A DNA stretch of 64,000 nt from Corynebacterium auris. Its GTDB lineage: Bacteria > Actinomycetota > Actinomycetes > Mycobacteriales > Mycobacteriaceae. The notes beneath the pieces were generated by a model. The model was not told where the DNA came from. It did not search any database and was given only the letters and a program-made list of their open reading frames with translations. The translations under genes were made by a program, and so were the position numbers. The stretch spans positions 1,537,991 through 1,601,990 of the forward strand of contig NZ_CP047047.1 of assembly GCF_030408575.1 (NCBI RefSeq), in the 5' to 3' direction. Below are positions 1 to 8,272 of this stretch, piece by piece (position 1 is the stretch's first letter; every line of letters begins with the position of its first letter).

Positions 1-1243
1 CCTGAATGTGCGCGACCCCCACTCGCTGCAGCTAATCATGGATTCGCTGCGGTACTGGGTCACCGAAATGCACGTCGACGGCTTCCGCTTCGACCTCGCC
101 TCGACCCTTGCGCGCGAGTTCTCGGACGTCGACCGCCTGGCCACCTTCTTCGACCTGTGCCAGCAGGACCCGGTGGTCTCGCAGGTCAAACTCATCGCCG
201 AGCCGTGGGACGTCGGCGAGGGCGGCTACCAGGTGGGCAACTTCCCGGCGCTGTGGAGCGAGTGGAACGGCAAGTACCGCGACACCGTGCGCGACTTCTG
301 GCGCGGCGAGCCCTCCACCCTCGGCGAGTTCGCCTCGCGCTTGACCGGCTCCTCCGACCTGTACCAGCACAACGGGCGCCGGCCTACCGCCTCCATCAAC
401 TTCATCACCGCCCACGACGGGTTCACCCTTAACGACCTCGTGTCCTACAACGAAAAGCACAACGAGGCCAACGGGGAAGACAACAACGACGGCGAGAGCC
501 ACAACCGCTCGTGGAACTGCGGCGTCGAAGGCCCAACCGACGATCCGGAGGTGGCGCAGCTGCGGGCCCAGCAGCGCCGCAATTTCCTCACCACGCTGCT
601 GCTGTCCCAGGGCACGCCGATGATCGCGCACGGCGACGAGTTCGCCCGCACGCAAAACGGCAACAACAACGTCTATTGCCAGGACAACGAGCTGGCCTGG
701 ATGAACTGGGACCACCTGGACGTCGCGGAGGAACTGCACGACTTCACCCGCAGGCTCATTGCCATCCGCAAGCGGCACCCGGTGTTTCGCCGCCGCCGCT
801 TCCTCGAGGGCGGGGCGCTCGGCTCCGACGTGCGCGGGCGCGAGATCGCCTGGCTGGTGCCCTCCGGCAAGCTCATGACCCAGGAAGACTGGGACTTCGC
901 CTTCGGCAAGGCGTTGATGACCTACCTCAACGGCGAGGCGATCTCGGAGGCGGACCGGCGCGGTCAGCGCATCCGCGACGATTCCTTCATCCTCATGTTC
1001 AACGCGCACTTCGAGGACATCGAGTTCACCCTGCCCGACCAGACCCTGGGCGCCAGGTGGGAGGTTCTCATCGACACCACCGAGCCGCTGGGCTACCCCG
1101 CCGAGAAGGAAAACATTGCCGCCGGCGGCACGAAGGTCGTGCCCGCGCGCTCGACGGTGGTGCTCAAGCAGATTGAGGGCCCGGTCTTCGACGACGGGAA
1201 GGACGACGGGGAGGACGACGGGGAGCCCGACCCCGCCCGGTAG
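1..1243 (+). CDS. glgX: Glycogen debranching enzyme GlgX, 3' part (5' end outside window)
   Basis: Isoamylase-type GH13 enzyme that hydrolyses alpha-1,6 branches of glycogen and releases maltooligosaccharides, which can feed TreY/TreZ encoded downstream. The reading frame is open to the left edge (first full codon at base 2), so the N-terminal half is missing. Visible GH13 motifs are HVDGFRFD (nucleophile Asp about 29 residues in), IAEPWD (acid/base Glu about 65) and TAHDGFTLND (about 137), followed by the GlgX-typical stretch NEKHNEANGEDNNDG. The C-terminus ends in an acidic repeat of DDGK/E units. Family assignment is certain. The true start and the N-terminal CBM48 domain cannot be seen. 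Confidence 0.95.
   Translation, partial: LNVRDPHSLQLIMDSLRYWVTEMHVDGFRFDLASTLAREFSDVDRLATFFDLCQQDPVVSQVKLIAEPWDVGEGGYQVGNFPALWSEWNGKYRDTVRDFWRGEPSTLGEFASRLTGSSDLYQHNGRRPTASINFITAHDGFTLNDLVSYNEKHNEANGEDNNDGESHNRSWNCGVEGPTDDPEVAQLRAQQRRNFLTTLLLSQGTPMIAHGDEFARTQNGNNNVYCQDNELAWMNWDHLDVAEELHDFTRRLIAIRKRHPVFRRRRFLEGGALGSDVRGREIAWLVPSGKLMTQEDWDFAFGKALMTYLNGEAISEADRRGQRIRDDSFILMFNAHFEDIEFTLPDQTLGARWEVLIDTTEPLGYPAEKENIAAGGTKVVPARSTVVLKQIEGPVFDDGKDDGEDDGEPDPAR
1190..1225 (+). repeat. 12-bp tandem repeat x3 at the end of glgX
   Basis: Three in-frame copies of GACGACGGG(A/G)AG (1190-1201, 1202-1213, 1214-1225) encode the acidic DDGK/DDGE tail of GlgX. The first copy differs by one base. They lie after the catalytic domain, so copy-number change would only lengthen or shorten the tail. 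Confidence 0.85.
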
Positions 1244-1299
1244 CATTCGAGGCAACCGGCCCAACCGTTCACAGCGTGCAATCCTCAGGAGCAAACAAC

Positions 1300-2706
1300 G
1301 TGATTACAGCCCACGGCGCGACCCTGTCGGTGACCAATTCCGCCCTGGTCATCGCCCCCACCCCGCTCGAGGCGGCGCTGCGGGGCACCACCGAGCAGCG
1401 CAGCGTGCCCATCGCTGACATTTCGGTGGCCGAGGTGACGCGCGAGGCCGACGCCTGGGACCGCGGCCTCGTCGAGCTCACCCTGCCCGATGGGGCCCTG
1501 CGTATCGCTTTCTCACCCGGCGATGGGGAGGGCCCCGCGCGCCTGCTTTCGCTTCTCGACGCCGCCCGTCGCGGCGACGCCCCCGAGCACGCCTCCCCCA
1601 CCGGCCGCGCCGGGATCCCGGGGCTGAGTTTCGTCGGCGTCGACGTGGAAACGGCGAACCAGCGCTGGGGTTCCATCTGCCAGATCGGCGCGGTCAAAAT
1701 TGTTGACGGCGAAGAGGTGGAGCGCGCCAGCTGGCTTTGCACCCCGCCGGAGCCTTACGCCGAGTTCGACCCGTTCAACGTGTCCATCCACGGCATTACC
1801 GCTGACGACGTCGCCGACGAGCCGCCGGTGGCGCAGCGCATCGACGAGCTCGTCGACTTCATCGGCGACCTGCCGATTGTGGCCCACAACGCGCAGTTCG
1901 ACGCCTCCGCATTGCGCGAGGCCTGCCTCGCCGCGGGACGCGAGGTTCCCTCCCTTCTGTTCGGCTGCACCCTCGCGCAATCCCGCGCCGCGCACCTCGA
2001 CGTGGTCAACCACAAGCTGCCCACCCTTGCGGGCCATTTCGGGGTGTCGCTGGATAACCACCACGATGCCTGCGCCGACGCCGTCGCCTGCGCCGGCATC
2101 ATGGTCGAGCTCGCCCGCGCAGCCGACCACTCCGGTTCCCTGATGAGCTTTGTCCACGACGCCGGTTTCGCCCTCGGCGCTATCACCGCCGAGCGCGTCA
2201 CGCCTGTGCTGCGGGACCGCTCCGGCGCCGCGCGCGCCCTCCAGGCCGAGGCGGCCCAGCACAACTCACTTGACGCCGTTGCGGACGCCCTCGCCATTCC
2301 GCGCGGCAGCAACCAGACCGGCACCGGCGCGGGCGACGCGGAACGTTCTGGGGGTTTCGGGAGCTCTGGCCGCCGCCAGCCGGCCCCCTGGCAGTCCGTG
2401 GCCACGCCGGACACCGTTCCCGAGCCCGCCGAAAACGCCGACCCGACCTCGCCCCTGTACGGCCAGAACGTGACCTTGACCGGGGAGTTCGAACCCTACG
2501 ACAAAGGTGCTCTGTGGGAGGCCATCGCAGCCCAGGGCGCGACGGTAGGCAAGAACGTGACCAAGAAAACCACCGTCTTGGTCACCGGCGAATGGGCGAC
2601 GATGACCTCCAAGGAAAAGCGCGCCCGCGAGCTCCGGGACAAGGGCCAGACAATCGAGATCTGGCCGGCGGAGAAGCTTTTCGACGCCCTCAACCTCGAC
2701 CAATAG
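1300..2706 (+). CDS. DEDDh 3'-5' exonuclease with C-terminal BRCT domain
   Basis: Protein of 468 residues. The middle part is a DnaQ/epsilon-type exonuclease: motif I VDVETA with the D-x-E pair (about residue 109), motif II HNAQFDAS, and motif III HDACADAV with the His-Asp pair. The C-terminal ~80 residues (NVTLTGEF... to the end) look like a BRCT domain, the module found on NAD-dependent ligases and repair factors. The first ~100 residues are not recognised. I chose GTG at 1300 because AGGAG lies 8 nt upstream; an in-frame GTG at 1276 lacks a site. Likely role is DNA repair or end trimming rather than the replicative proofreader, since no polymerase subunit gene adjoins it. Substrate unknown. 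Confidence 0.85.
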   Translation: MITAHGATLSVTNSALVIAPTPLEAALRGTTEQRSVPIADISVAEVTREADAWDRGLVELTLPDGALRIAFSPGDGEGPARLLSLLDAARRGDAPEHASPTGRAGIPGLSFVGVDVETANQRWGSICQIGAVKIVDGEEVERASWLCTPPEPYAEFDPFNVSIHGITADDVADEPPVAQRIDELVDFIGDLPIVAHNAQFDASALREACLAAGREVPSLLFGCTLAQSRAAHLDVVNHKLPTLAGHFGVSLDNHHDACADAVACAGIMVELARAADHSGSLMSFVHDAGFALGAITAERVTPVLRDRSGAARALQAEAAQHNSLDAVADALAIPRGSNQTGTGAGDAERSGGFGSSGRRQPAPWQSVATPDTVPEPAENADPTSPLYGQNVTLTGEFEPYDKGALWEAIAAQGATVGKNVTKKTTVLVTGEWATMTSKEKRARELRDKGQTIEIWPAEKLFDALNLDQ

Positions 2707-2758
2707 GTCCCCAATAGACGCGGGGAACCGGCGTGCACCCGGGTGCGTCTAAGAGGGT

Positions 2759-3382
2759 ATGGCCCCTCTCATCACCCAGTTCACCCCGCGCCTTGCACAC
2801 AGGGCGGGAACCGCCGCGCCCTTCGGGCATCCAACGTTCGCCAAGTCCACCGCCTCCATCACGCTTTCGCCCGGGCTCGCCTGCGTGCTCGCCCCGGCCG
2901 ACGATCCCTCCGGGCCCCCCGCCACCCACCAGCAGATCGGCGCGGCGGGCCTGACGGTGCACCAGGCGTGGAACGCGGCCGCGGCTCACCTGCGCAGGGC
3001 CGCCGGCGCCGGGGGCGGGGACACGCTGGAGTTCTGGGTCCGCGACGCACGGGTGGCCCTCGGCGCCGCTGCCCCGCCCGGCCTTGAGGTCCGAGGGGAA
3101 GCTGCCCCGTGGTGCGCGCACCCGCAGTTGTTCGCCCCGCTGCACTCCCACTTCACCGAGGTGCTGCGCCCGGCCCGCGGCCTGCTCTACGTCTCGCGCG
3201 ACTGCCGCGACCTGTTCGTTTTCGACGCCGCCGACGCCGACGTCGGCCGCCTGCAGGGCCTGCCGGGTGTTCCCCGCGCGGCGGTTTTTGCCCGCTACTC
3301 GCTGGGCTTTCCTCTCGCCATTGCGCCGGGCGCGGCGCCACCCGAAAAACCGGGCAAGGCCCGATTAACTAGGGTTGCGTAG
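2759..3382 (+). CDS. Conserved hypothetical protein (207 aa)
   Basis: I do not recognise the family. The protein is rich in Ala, Pro and Gly, has no signal peptide or membrane segment, and carries a few aromatic/charged patches in its second half (LLYVSRDCRDLFVFDAAD; AVFARYSLGFPLAIAP). The ATG at 2759 follows AAGAGGGT at a short distance. Third-position GC is high and the frame is long, both of which support real coding. It sits 52 bp after the exonuclease gene and 52 bp before treY on the same strand, so it may share their transcript. No function is proposed. Confidence 0.6.
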   Translation: MAPLITQFTPRLAHRAGTAAPFGHPTFAKSTASITLSPGLACVLAPADDPSGPPATHQQIGAAGLTVHQAWNAAAAHLRRAAGAGGGDTLEFWVRDARVALGAAAPPGLEVRGEAAPWCAHPQLFAPLHSHFTEVLRPARGLLYVSRDCRDLFVFDAADADVGRLQGLPGVPRAAVFARYSLGFPLAIAPGAAPPEKPGKARLTRVA

Positions 3383-3434
3383 GTGTAAAGCACCCGAGAA
3401 CGGGATCTAACGAAGGGAAACGGAGGACCACGCC

Positions 3435-5891
3435 ATGCGTCGCCCAATCACCTCGACCTACCGCCTACAGCTGCGGGGGCCCCACGCCGACCCGGCGGGG
3501 CGGCGCTTCGGCTTCGCCGAGGCCACCCAGGTCGTCGACTATCTGCGCGACCTGGGCGTCTCCCACCTGTACCTCTCCCCGATCTTCGCCGCGGTGAAGG
3601 AATCAAACCACAACTACGACGTCACGGACCCGACCCAGGTCAACCCCGAGCTCGGGGGAATCGAGGGTCTGCGCGAACTGGCAGCGGCGGCGCACGAGGC
3701 CGGTTTGGGAATCATCGTCGATATCGTGCCGAACCACCTCGGGGTGGACACCCCCCACCTGAACAGGTGGTGGTGGGACGTGCTCAAACACGGGCGCGAC
3801 TCCGAGTACGAGATGTACTTTGACATCGACTGGCACGAGGACAACGGCGCCGCCGGCAAGCTCGGTTTGCCGGTGCTAGGCAGCGAGGGGGATGAAGAAC
3901 GCATCCAGCTGCTGCACCTCGACGCGATCGGCGAGGACGTCCTCGCCTACTACGACAATTACTTCCCGCTCGCCCCTGGGTCATACGAGGGGTTGGACGA
4001 CGACCCGCTTGCCGTCTACGAGCGCCAGCACTACCGGCTGATGTACTGGCGCGACGGGGTGATCTCCTACCGCCGGTTTTTCTCCGTCAACGGGCTCGCC
4101 GGGGTGCGCCAGGAGGACCCGCTGGTCTTCGAGCACACCCACCGAGTTGTACGCCAGCTCATCGCCGAGGAGCTCATCGACGGCATCCGCGTCGATCACC
4201 CGGACGGGCTCGCGGAGCCCTTCGGCTACCTCAGCCGCCTGCGCGACCTCGTCGGCGAGGACCGCTGGCTTGTGGTGGAAAAGATCCTCGGCGTCGACGA
4301 GCCCCTCGACCCGCGCCTGTCCGTTGACGGGACAACGGGCTACGACGCGCTGCGCGAGCTCGACGGGATCTTCGTCGACCGGGCGGCCGAGGACGCGCTG
4401 AGCATGTTGGCCCTGCAGCAGACGGGCTCGACCTGGGATGAACGCGCCATCGACGCTGCCGAGCACCAGCTCAAGCGCGACGTAGCGCGCAGTGAGCTGG
4501 GCGCGGAGATCCGCCGCCTGACGCGCGCGATCCGCCGGGATAACTTCTCCACCGCCGGCTCGACCGTCTCCGATGACGAACTCACCTGGGTCGTCATCGA
4601 ACTGGTGGCGGCGATCCCGGTCTACCGCGCGGATTACCTATCCATGTCGCGGGTGACCTCGTCGGTGATGGCGGAGATGGCGCGGCGTTTTCCGTCGAGA
4701 AGCGATGCTCTCGATCTCATCTCGGCCGCGCTTTTGGCCAACGGCGAGGCCGCGACCCGCTTCGCCCAGGTCTGCGGCGCCGTGATGGCGAAGGGGGTCG
4801 AGGACACCCTGTTTTACCGGGCCTCCCGGCTTGTTGCGCTGCAGGAGGTCGGCGGCGCCCCCGGCCGCTTCGGCGTGTCGGCCGCGGAGTTCCACCTTTT
4901 GCAGCAGGAGCGCGCCAGGCTCTGGCCGCGGGCGATGACCACGCTGACCACGCACGACACGAAGCGCAGCGAGGATACCCGCGCGAGGATCATCGAGATC
5001 ACCGAGCTCCCGAACGAGTTCGCGGAGCTCGTGCGCCAGGTCGGCGCCATCGTCCCCGCCCCCGACGCCGCCGTGGGCCACTTCCTGCTGCAGAACCTTT
5101 TGGGGGTGTGGCCCCACGACGGTGCCATCACCCCCGCGCTGCGCGAGCGGCTGCACGACTACGCCATAAAGGCCAGCCGGGAGGCCGGGACGAGCACGAC
5201 CTGGTTCGACCAGGACGCATCCTACGAAACTTCCGTCACGGACTGGGTGGACGCTCTGCTCAACGGGCCGGCGACCGGGCTTATCACCGACTTCGCCGCC
5301 ACGTTGCACCGCGGGGCGATCCAGGTGTCGCTGGGCCGCAAGCTACTACAGCTCGTCGGCCCCGGCATCCCCGACACGTACCAAGGCCAGGAGTTTTTCG
5401 ACCTTTCCCTCGTCGACCCCGACAACCGTCGCTTCGTGGACTTCACCAACCGCGCCCAAACCCTCGAGCTGCCCCCAAGCCTCGACTGCCCGGCCGCCGA
5501 CGGCACGCACCCGCGCCTGGCGGAGCAGATCGACCGCGCGAAGCAGCACGTCGTACGCGAGGCGCTTACGCTGCGCCGCGAGCACCCAGGCGTCTTTCTT
5601 ACCGGCGGGTACCAGCCCGTCTTCGCCGAGGGCGAAGCCGAGGCGCACCTGGTGGGCACGGCGCGCGGGGACGCGGAGCTCAGCGTCATCGCCTTGGCCA
5701 CCCGCTACCCGCTCCGCCTCGCCGCGCGCGGCGGCTGGGGCGAGACGACCGTGGCGTTGCCGGAGGGGCGGTGGACGGACCGACTCAGCGGACGCACCTA
5801 CGAGGGCGTAGCGCGCGCCGCTGACATTTTTGCCTCCCTGCCCACCGCCCTGCTCGTCTCCGAGCGCCTCTCCGGGCCCGAGGCCCTGTAG
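3435..5891 (+). CDS. treY: Maltooligosyl trehalose synthase TreY
   Basis: Intramolecular transglucosylase (GH13) that turns the reducing-end alpha-1,4 bond of maltooligosaccharides into alpha-1,1, giving maltooligosyl trehalose, the substrate of TreZ. It has 818 residues, within family size. Motifs: VDIVPNHLGVD (95-105), GIRVDHPDG with the nucleophile Asp (about 251-259), VVEKILG with the acid/base Glu (about 280), and TTHDTKRSEDTRAR (about 505), the family-specific region IV. GGAGG lies 10 nt before the ATG at 3435. relS starts 10 bp after the stop, suggesting one operon. In Corynebacteriales trehalose is also needed for trehalose mycolates of the outer membrane. Confidence 0.97.
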   Translation: MRRPITSTYRLQLRGPHADPAGRRFGFAEATQVVDYLRDLGVSHLYLSPIFAAVKESNHNYDVTDPTQVNPELGGIEGLRELAAAAHEAGLGIIVDIVPNHLGVDTPHLNRWWWDVLKHGRDSEYEMYFDIDWHEDNGAAGKLGLPVLGSEGDEERIQLLHLDAIGEDVLAYYDNYFPLAPGSYEGLDDDPLAVYERQHYRLMYWRDGVISYRRFFSVNGLAGVRQEDPLVFEHTHRVVRQLIAEELIDGIRVDHPDGLAEPFGYLSRLRDLVGEDRWLVVEKILGVDEPLDPRLSVDGTTGYDALRELDGIFVDRAAEDALSMLALQQTGSTWDERAIDAAEHQLKRDVARSELGAEIRRLTRAIRRDNFSTAGSTVSDDELTWVVIELVAAIPVYRADYLSMSRVTSSVMAEMARRFPSRSDALDLISAALLANGEAATRFAQVCGAVMAKGVEDTLFYRASRLVALQEVGGAPGRFGVSAAEFHLLQQERARLWPRAMTTLTTHDTKRSEDTRARIIEITELPNEFAELVRQVGAIVPAPDAAVGHFLLQNLLGVWPHDGAITPALRERLHDYAIKASREAGTSTTWFDQDASYETSVTDWVDALLNGPATGLITDFAATLHRGAIQVSLGRKLLQLVGPGIPDTYQGQEFFDLSLVDPDNRRFVDFTNRAQTLELPPSLDCPAADGTHPRLAEQIDRAKQHVVREALTLRREHPGVFLTGGYQPVFAEGEAEAHLVGTARGDAELSVIALATRYPLRLAARGGWGETTVALPEGRWTDRLSGRTYEGVARAADIFASLPTALLVSERLSGPEAL

Positions 5892-5901
5892 GGGGCCGGG
5901 G

Positions 5902-6915
5902 ATGAGCGACGGAACCGTCCCCGACGCAGTCATCGCGCGGCTCGGGTCCACGTACTTCGCGTGGCTGGACGCACACCCGGGGATCGACACGGCCTTCCAT
6001 CAGGCCCTCGCTGAGCTGCTCGCCGACGCCGGCGTCAACTTCGACAGGGTCGACGTGCGCATCAAGTCGTGGCCGTCGATGAAGGCGAAGGCCCGCACGG
6101 TCCGCGACGGCGCCCCCGCCTACCCCGACCCGTGGCACGATATCCGCGACCTCATCGGCGCTAGGATCACCGTCTTGCACTCCACCGAAATCCCCACCGT
6201 GCTCGACCTTGCGGCGGGTCAGTTCGAGGTGCTGCGCAGCGTGGACAAGGCGCAGGAGACCCGCGTCGCCGGCGGCTTCGGCTACGGCTCGCACCACCTC
6301 GTGCTGCGGGTGCGGCCGAGCTCCGAGGGTTTAGAGGACTACGCGGGTGCGGTCTTTGAGCTGCAGGTGCGCACCGTCTTGCAGCACGCGTGGGCCGAGT
6401 TCGAGCACGACATCCGCTACAAACGCGCCGGCGGCACCGAGCCCGACCCTCAGGTGGACCGGGCCTTTACCCTCGCGGCCGGGCTCATCGAGCTGGCGGA
6501 CCAGCAGTTCGACCAGATCTCGGCGGTGACCTATCCGGAGCACAAGGTGGATACCGGGGTCGACGCCGAACTCACCCCGGAGACACTGCCCGGGGTGCTC
6601 ACGGTGCTGATGGGGACCCGCTTTCCGCTCTCGCGCCCGGAGGACTACCGCTTCCTCATCGAGCTGCTGCGCGCGCACGACATCGACAACGTCGCCCAGC
6701 TGGCGGAGCTGACCAACGCCGCCGACGTCGACGCAGTCTCCTCTGCGCTGAAATACGCCTTCGCGCCGGGGCAGGTGCGCATCGTCGACGACCTTCTGCT
6801 CAACCGCTTCGGGGAAGACCACATCGCCCGCACGGCGCGATCGGGCAACCGGCCGAAGCTGAGGCGCGACCGGCTGCGCAGGCGGCTGGCGGGGCTGCGC
6901 TCTGGGCGCAGCTAG
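5902..6915 (+). CDS. relS: Small alarmone synthetase (RelA/SpoT synthetase domain), RelS-like
   Basis: Protein of 337 residues with one (p)ppGpp synthetase domain and no HD hydrolase, TGS or ACT domain. Visible motifs are the G-loop-like RIKSWPSMKAKAR (about 53-65), WHDIRDLIGARI, GGFGYGSHHLVLRV, and the ending ELQVRTVLQHAWAEFEHDIR (about 153-172). About 120 residues of unrecognised C-terminal sequence follow. ATG 5902 is preceded by a purine-rich GGGGGCCGGGG and lies 10 bp after treY, so co-transcription with treY is likely. The small synthetase next to treY in C. glutamicum is, from memory, RelS. The end of the gene shares CTAG with the convergent S4 gene. Confidence 0.88.
   Translation: MSDGTVPDAVIARLGSTYFAWLDAHPGIDTAFHQALAELLADAGVNFDRVDVRIKSWPSMKAKARTVRDGAPAYPDPWHDIRDLIGARITVLHSTEIPTVLDLAAGQFEVLRSVDKAQETRVAGGFGYGSHHLVLRVRPSSEGLEDYAGAVFELQVRTVLQHAWAEFEHDIRYKRAGGTEPDPQVDRAFTLAAGLIELADQQFDQISAVTYPEHKVDTGVDAELTPETLPGVLTVLMGTRFPLSRPEDYRFLIELLRAHDIDNVAQLAELTNAADVDAVSSALKYAFAPGQVRIVDDLLLNRFGEDHIARTARSGNRPKLRRDRLRRRLAGLRSGRS
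6912..6915. other. Shared CTAG carrying both stop codons (relS / S4 gene)
   Basis: The palindrome CTAG holds TAG of relS on the plus strand and TAG of the S4 gene on the minus strand, so the convergent genes overlap by exactly four bases with no room for a terminator. Confidence 0.95.
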
Positions 6916-7292
6916 CGCCGCCCCTGCAGGCGGTCGATCGCGCGCCTGTCCTTCTTGGTCGGGCGCCCCGCCCCCCTGTCGCGCTGCGGCAGGGAGGCGA
7001 GGATCTCCCGCGGCGGGGGTGGCGGGGAGGTGTCGATGTACATGGTCCGCGCCACTGGGGCGCCGACGCGCTTCTTCGGCGTGCCCGTAACCTCCAGCTC
7101 GAGGTAGCGGTGGTCCTTCCACACCCGGACATGGTCCCCCGGCACGACCTGCGCCGCTGGCTTGGGCGCCTGCCCGTTGAGCTTGACGTGTCCCGCGCGC
7201 ACCGCCTCGGCGGACTGGGACCTAGTCTTAAACACGCGGACCGCCCACAGCCACACGTCGATGCGGACCGCGCTGCCCTCGCCGTCACTCAT
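6912..7292 (-). CDS. RNA-binding S4 domain protein (Hsp15/RqcP-like)
   Basis: Protein of 126 residues. An S4 domain occupies the N-terminus: RIDVWLWAVRVFKTRSQ followed by AVRAGHVKLNGQ and VVPGDHVRV. The tail is basic and ends in GRPTKKDRRAIDRL, typical of Hsp15-type proteins. Family members bind ribosomal RNA or the 50S-nascent chain complex and help rescue stalled large subunits; the exact role here is inferred. The start is 6 bp downstream of the stop of the small membrane-protein gene, so the two are probably co-transcribed. Confidence 0.88.
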   Translation of the reverse strand: MSDGEGSAVRIDVWLWAVRVFKTRSQSAEAVRAGHVKLNGQAPKPAAQVVPGDHVRVWKDHRYLELEVTGTPKKRVGAPVARTMYIDTSPPPPPREILASLPQRDRGAGRPTKKDRRAIDRLQGRR

Positions 7293-7298
7293 CGGCGG

Positions 7299-7532
7299 CT
7301 AGTACTGGTCGCGGTGGTTGACGATCTTCTGGACCTTGTTGTAGTTGGTCCAGCCACCCGCGACGGCGGCGATCAGGCCGAGCAGCAGGATAAACCACGA
7401 GCTCGTGAGAATAGCCAGCACAATCCCGCCCCCGAGACCGGCGCCGACCCAGATGGCGGCGTTGCGGGAGTAGCGGCGGACGTCCTGTTTGCGCTTCTCA
7501 ATGGGGTTGTTCGGGCGCGGCTGCATAGTCAT
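7299..7532 (-). CDS. Small membrane protein, two transmembrane segments
   Basis: Protein of 77 residues with a basic N-terminus (RPNNPIEKRKQDVRRYSR), then two hydrophobic segments (AAIWVGAGLGGGIVLAIL and FILLLGLIAAVAGG) and a short polar tail. Function unknown. No ribosome-binding site precedes the ATG at 7532; instead TAAAAT lies 7 nt upstream (7540-7545), so the message may be leaderless. A second ATG two codons later (7526) is possible. It precedes the S4 gene by 6 bp. Confidence 0.75.
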   Translation of the reverse strand: MTMQPRPNNPIEKRKQDVRRYSRNAAIWVGAGLGGGIVLAILTSSWFILLLGLIAAVAGGWTNYNKVQKIVNHRDQY

Positions 7533-7539
7533 GCGGGTA

Positions 7540-7545
7540 ATTTTA
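7540..7545 (-). promoter_or_regulatory. -10 hexamer TAAAAT, candidate leaderless promoter
   Basis: TAAAAT on the minus strand ends 7 nt before the ATG of the small membrane-protein gene. With the usual 6-7 nt between -10 and start of transcription, RNA would begin at or next to the start codon. Confidence 0.55.
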
Positions 7546-7550
7546 GCCGC

Positions 7551-8207
7551 TTAGTCCTCCACCCACGTATACGTGGGCCCGGCGGGATCGGCGAGCTCGG
7601 CGCTCCCGCGGGTCGCGGCGGCGATCCTCTCGCGCACCCGCGGCAGGTGCGCCGGGTCGAAGGCGAGCGTGTAGCGCGCCACCGCGCCGTATTCCACCCC
7701 GAGCACCTCGATTCCGGCGGCGCGCAGCTCGCCCTCAACCCGCCCCGCGTCCGCGTGCGGCAGGTCCACTACCCCGACTCGGCGCGGCTTGCGCATCACG
7801 CGGGGCACGTTTTCTAGGGCCTCGCTTATCGACGTCGAATAGGCGCTGACCAGGCCCCCGGTGCCGAGCTTGGTGCCGCCGAAGTACCTGGTGACCACCG
7901 CTGCGACGTCGCACAGCCCCGAGCCCCGGAGGGTCTCGAGCATGGGCGTGCCCGCGGTGCCGGCGGGCTCGCCGTCGTCGGAGGAGCGCTCGACCGGCTG
8001 CGCCCCATCGACTCGGTAGATGTAGGCGCTGCAGTGGTGCCGCGCGTCCGGGTAGTCCTCGCGCGCGGCGGCGATGAAGGCGCGCGCCTGTTCTTCGGAC
8101 TGAACCCTGCCGATCCGGGCGATGAAGCGTGAGCGTTTGACCTCGATCTCGTGCTCGACGAGCTGCCCCGCGCGGGGCAGCTCGTAGGGCGCGCACACAT
8201 CAGTCAT
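7551..8207 (-). CDS. YigZ/IMPACT family protein
   Basis: Protein of 218 residues of the IMPACT family. The N-terminal domain carries the hallmark sequence: EIEVKRSRFIARIGRV, HHCSAYIY, SDDGEPAGTAGTPML and VVTRYFGGTKLGTGGLVSAY. The C-terminal ~80 residues form the smaller, EF-G-like domain. Eukaryotic IMPACT modulates GCN2; the bacterial role is not settled. I chose ATG 8207; a GTG four codons upstream (8219) is open but no better supported. It is divergent from treZ, with 65 bp between starts. Confidence 0.9.
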   Translation of the reverse strand: MTDVCAPYELPRAGQLVEHEIEVKRSRFIARIGRVQSEEQARAFIAAAREDYPDARHHCSAYIYRVDGAQPVERSSDDGEPAGTAGTPMLETLRGSGLCDVAAVVTRYFGGTKLGTGGLVSAYSTSISEALENVPRVMRKPRRVGVVDLPHADAGRVEGELRAAGIEVLGVEYGAVARYTLAFDPAHLPRVRERIAAATRGSAELADPAGPTYTWVED

Positions 8208-8259
8208 GGTGGACCACACTTTACCGCTGCCTCGGTTGCCGCTCGGTCGTGGGCTTCCA

Positions 8260-8265
8260 TAATCT
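8260..8265 (+). promoter_or_regulatory. -10-like TAATCT, candidate leaderless promoter of treZ
   Basis: TAATCT ends 7 nt before ATG 8273. The spacer GGTGGCT lies too close to the ATG to be a convincing Shine-Dalgarno sequence. Inference from sequence only. Confidence 0.45.
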
Positions 8266-8272
8266 GGTGGCT

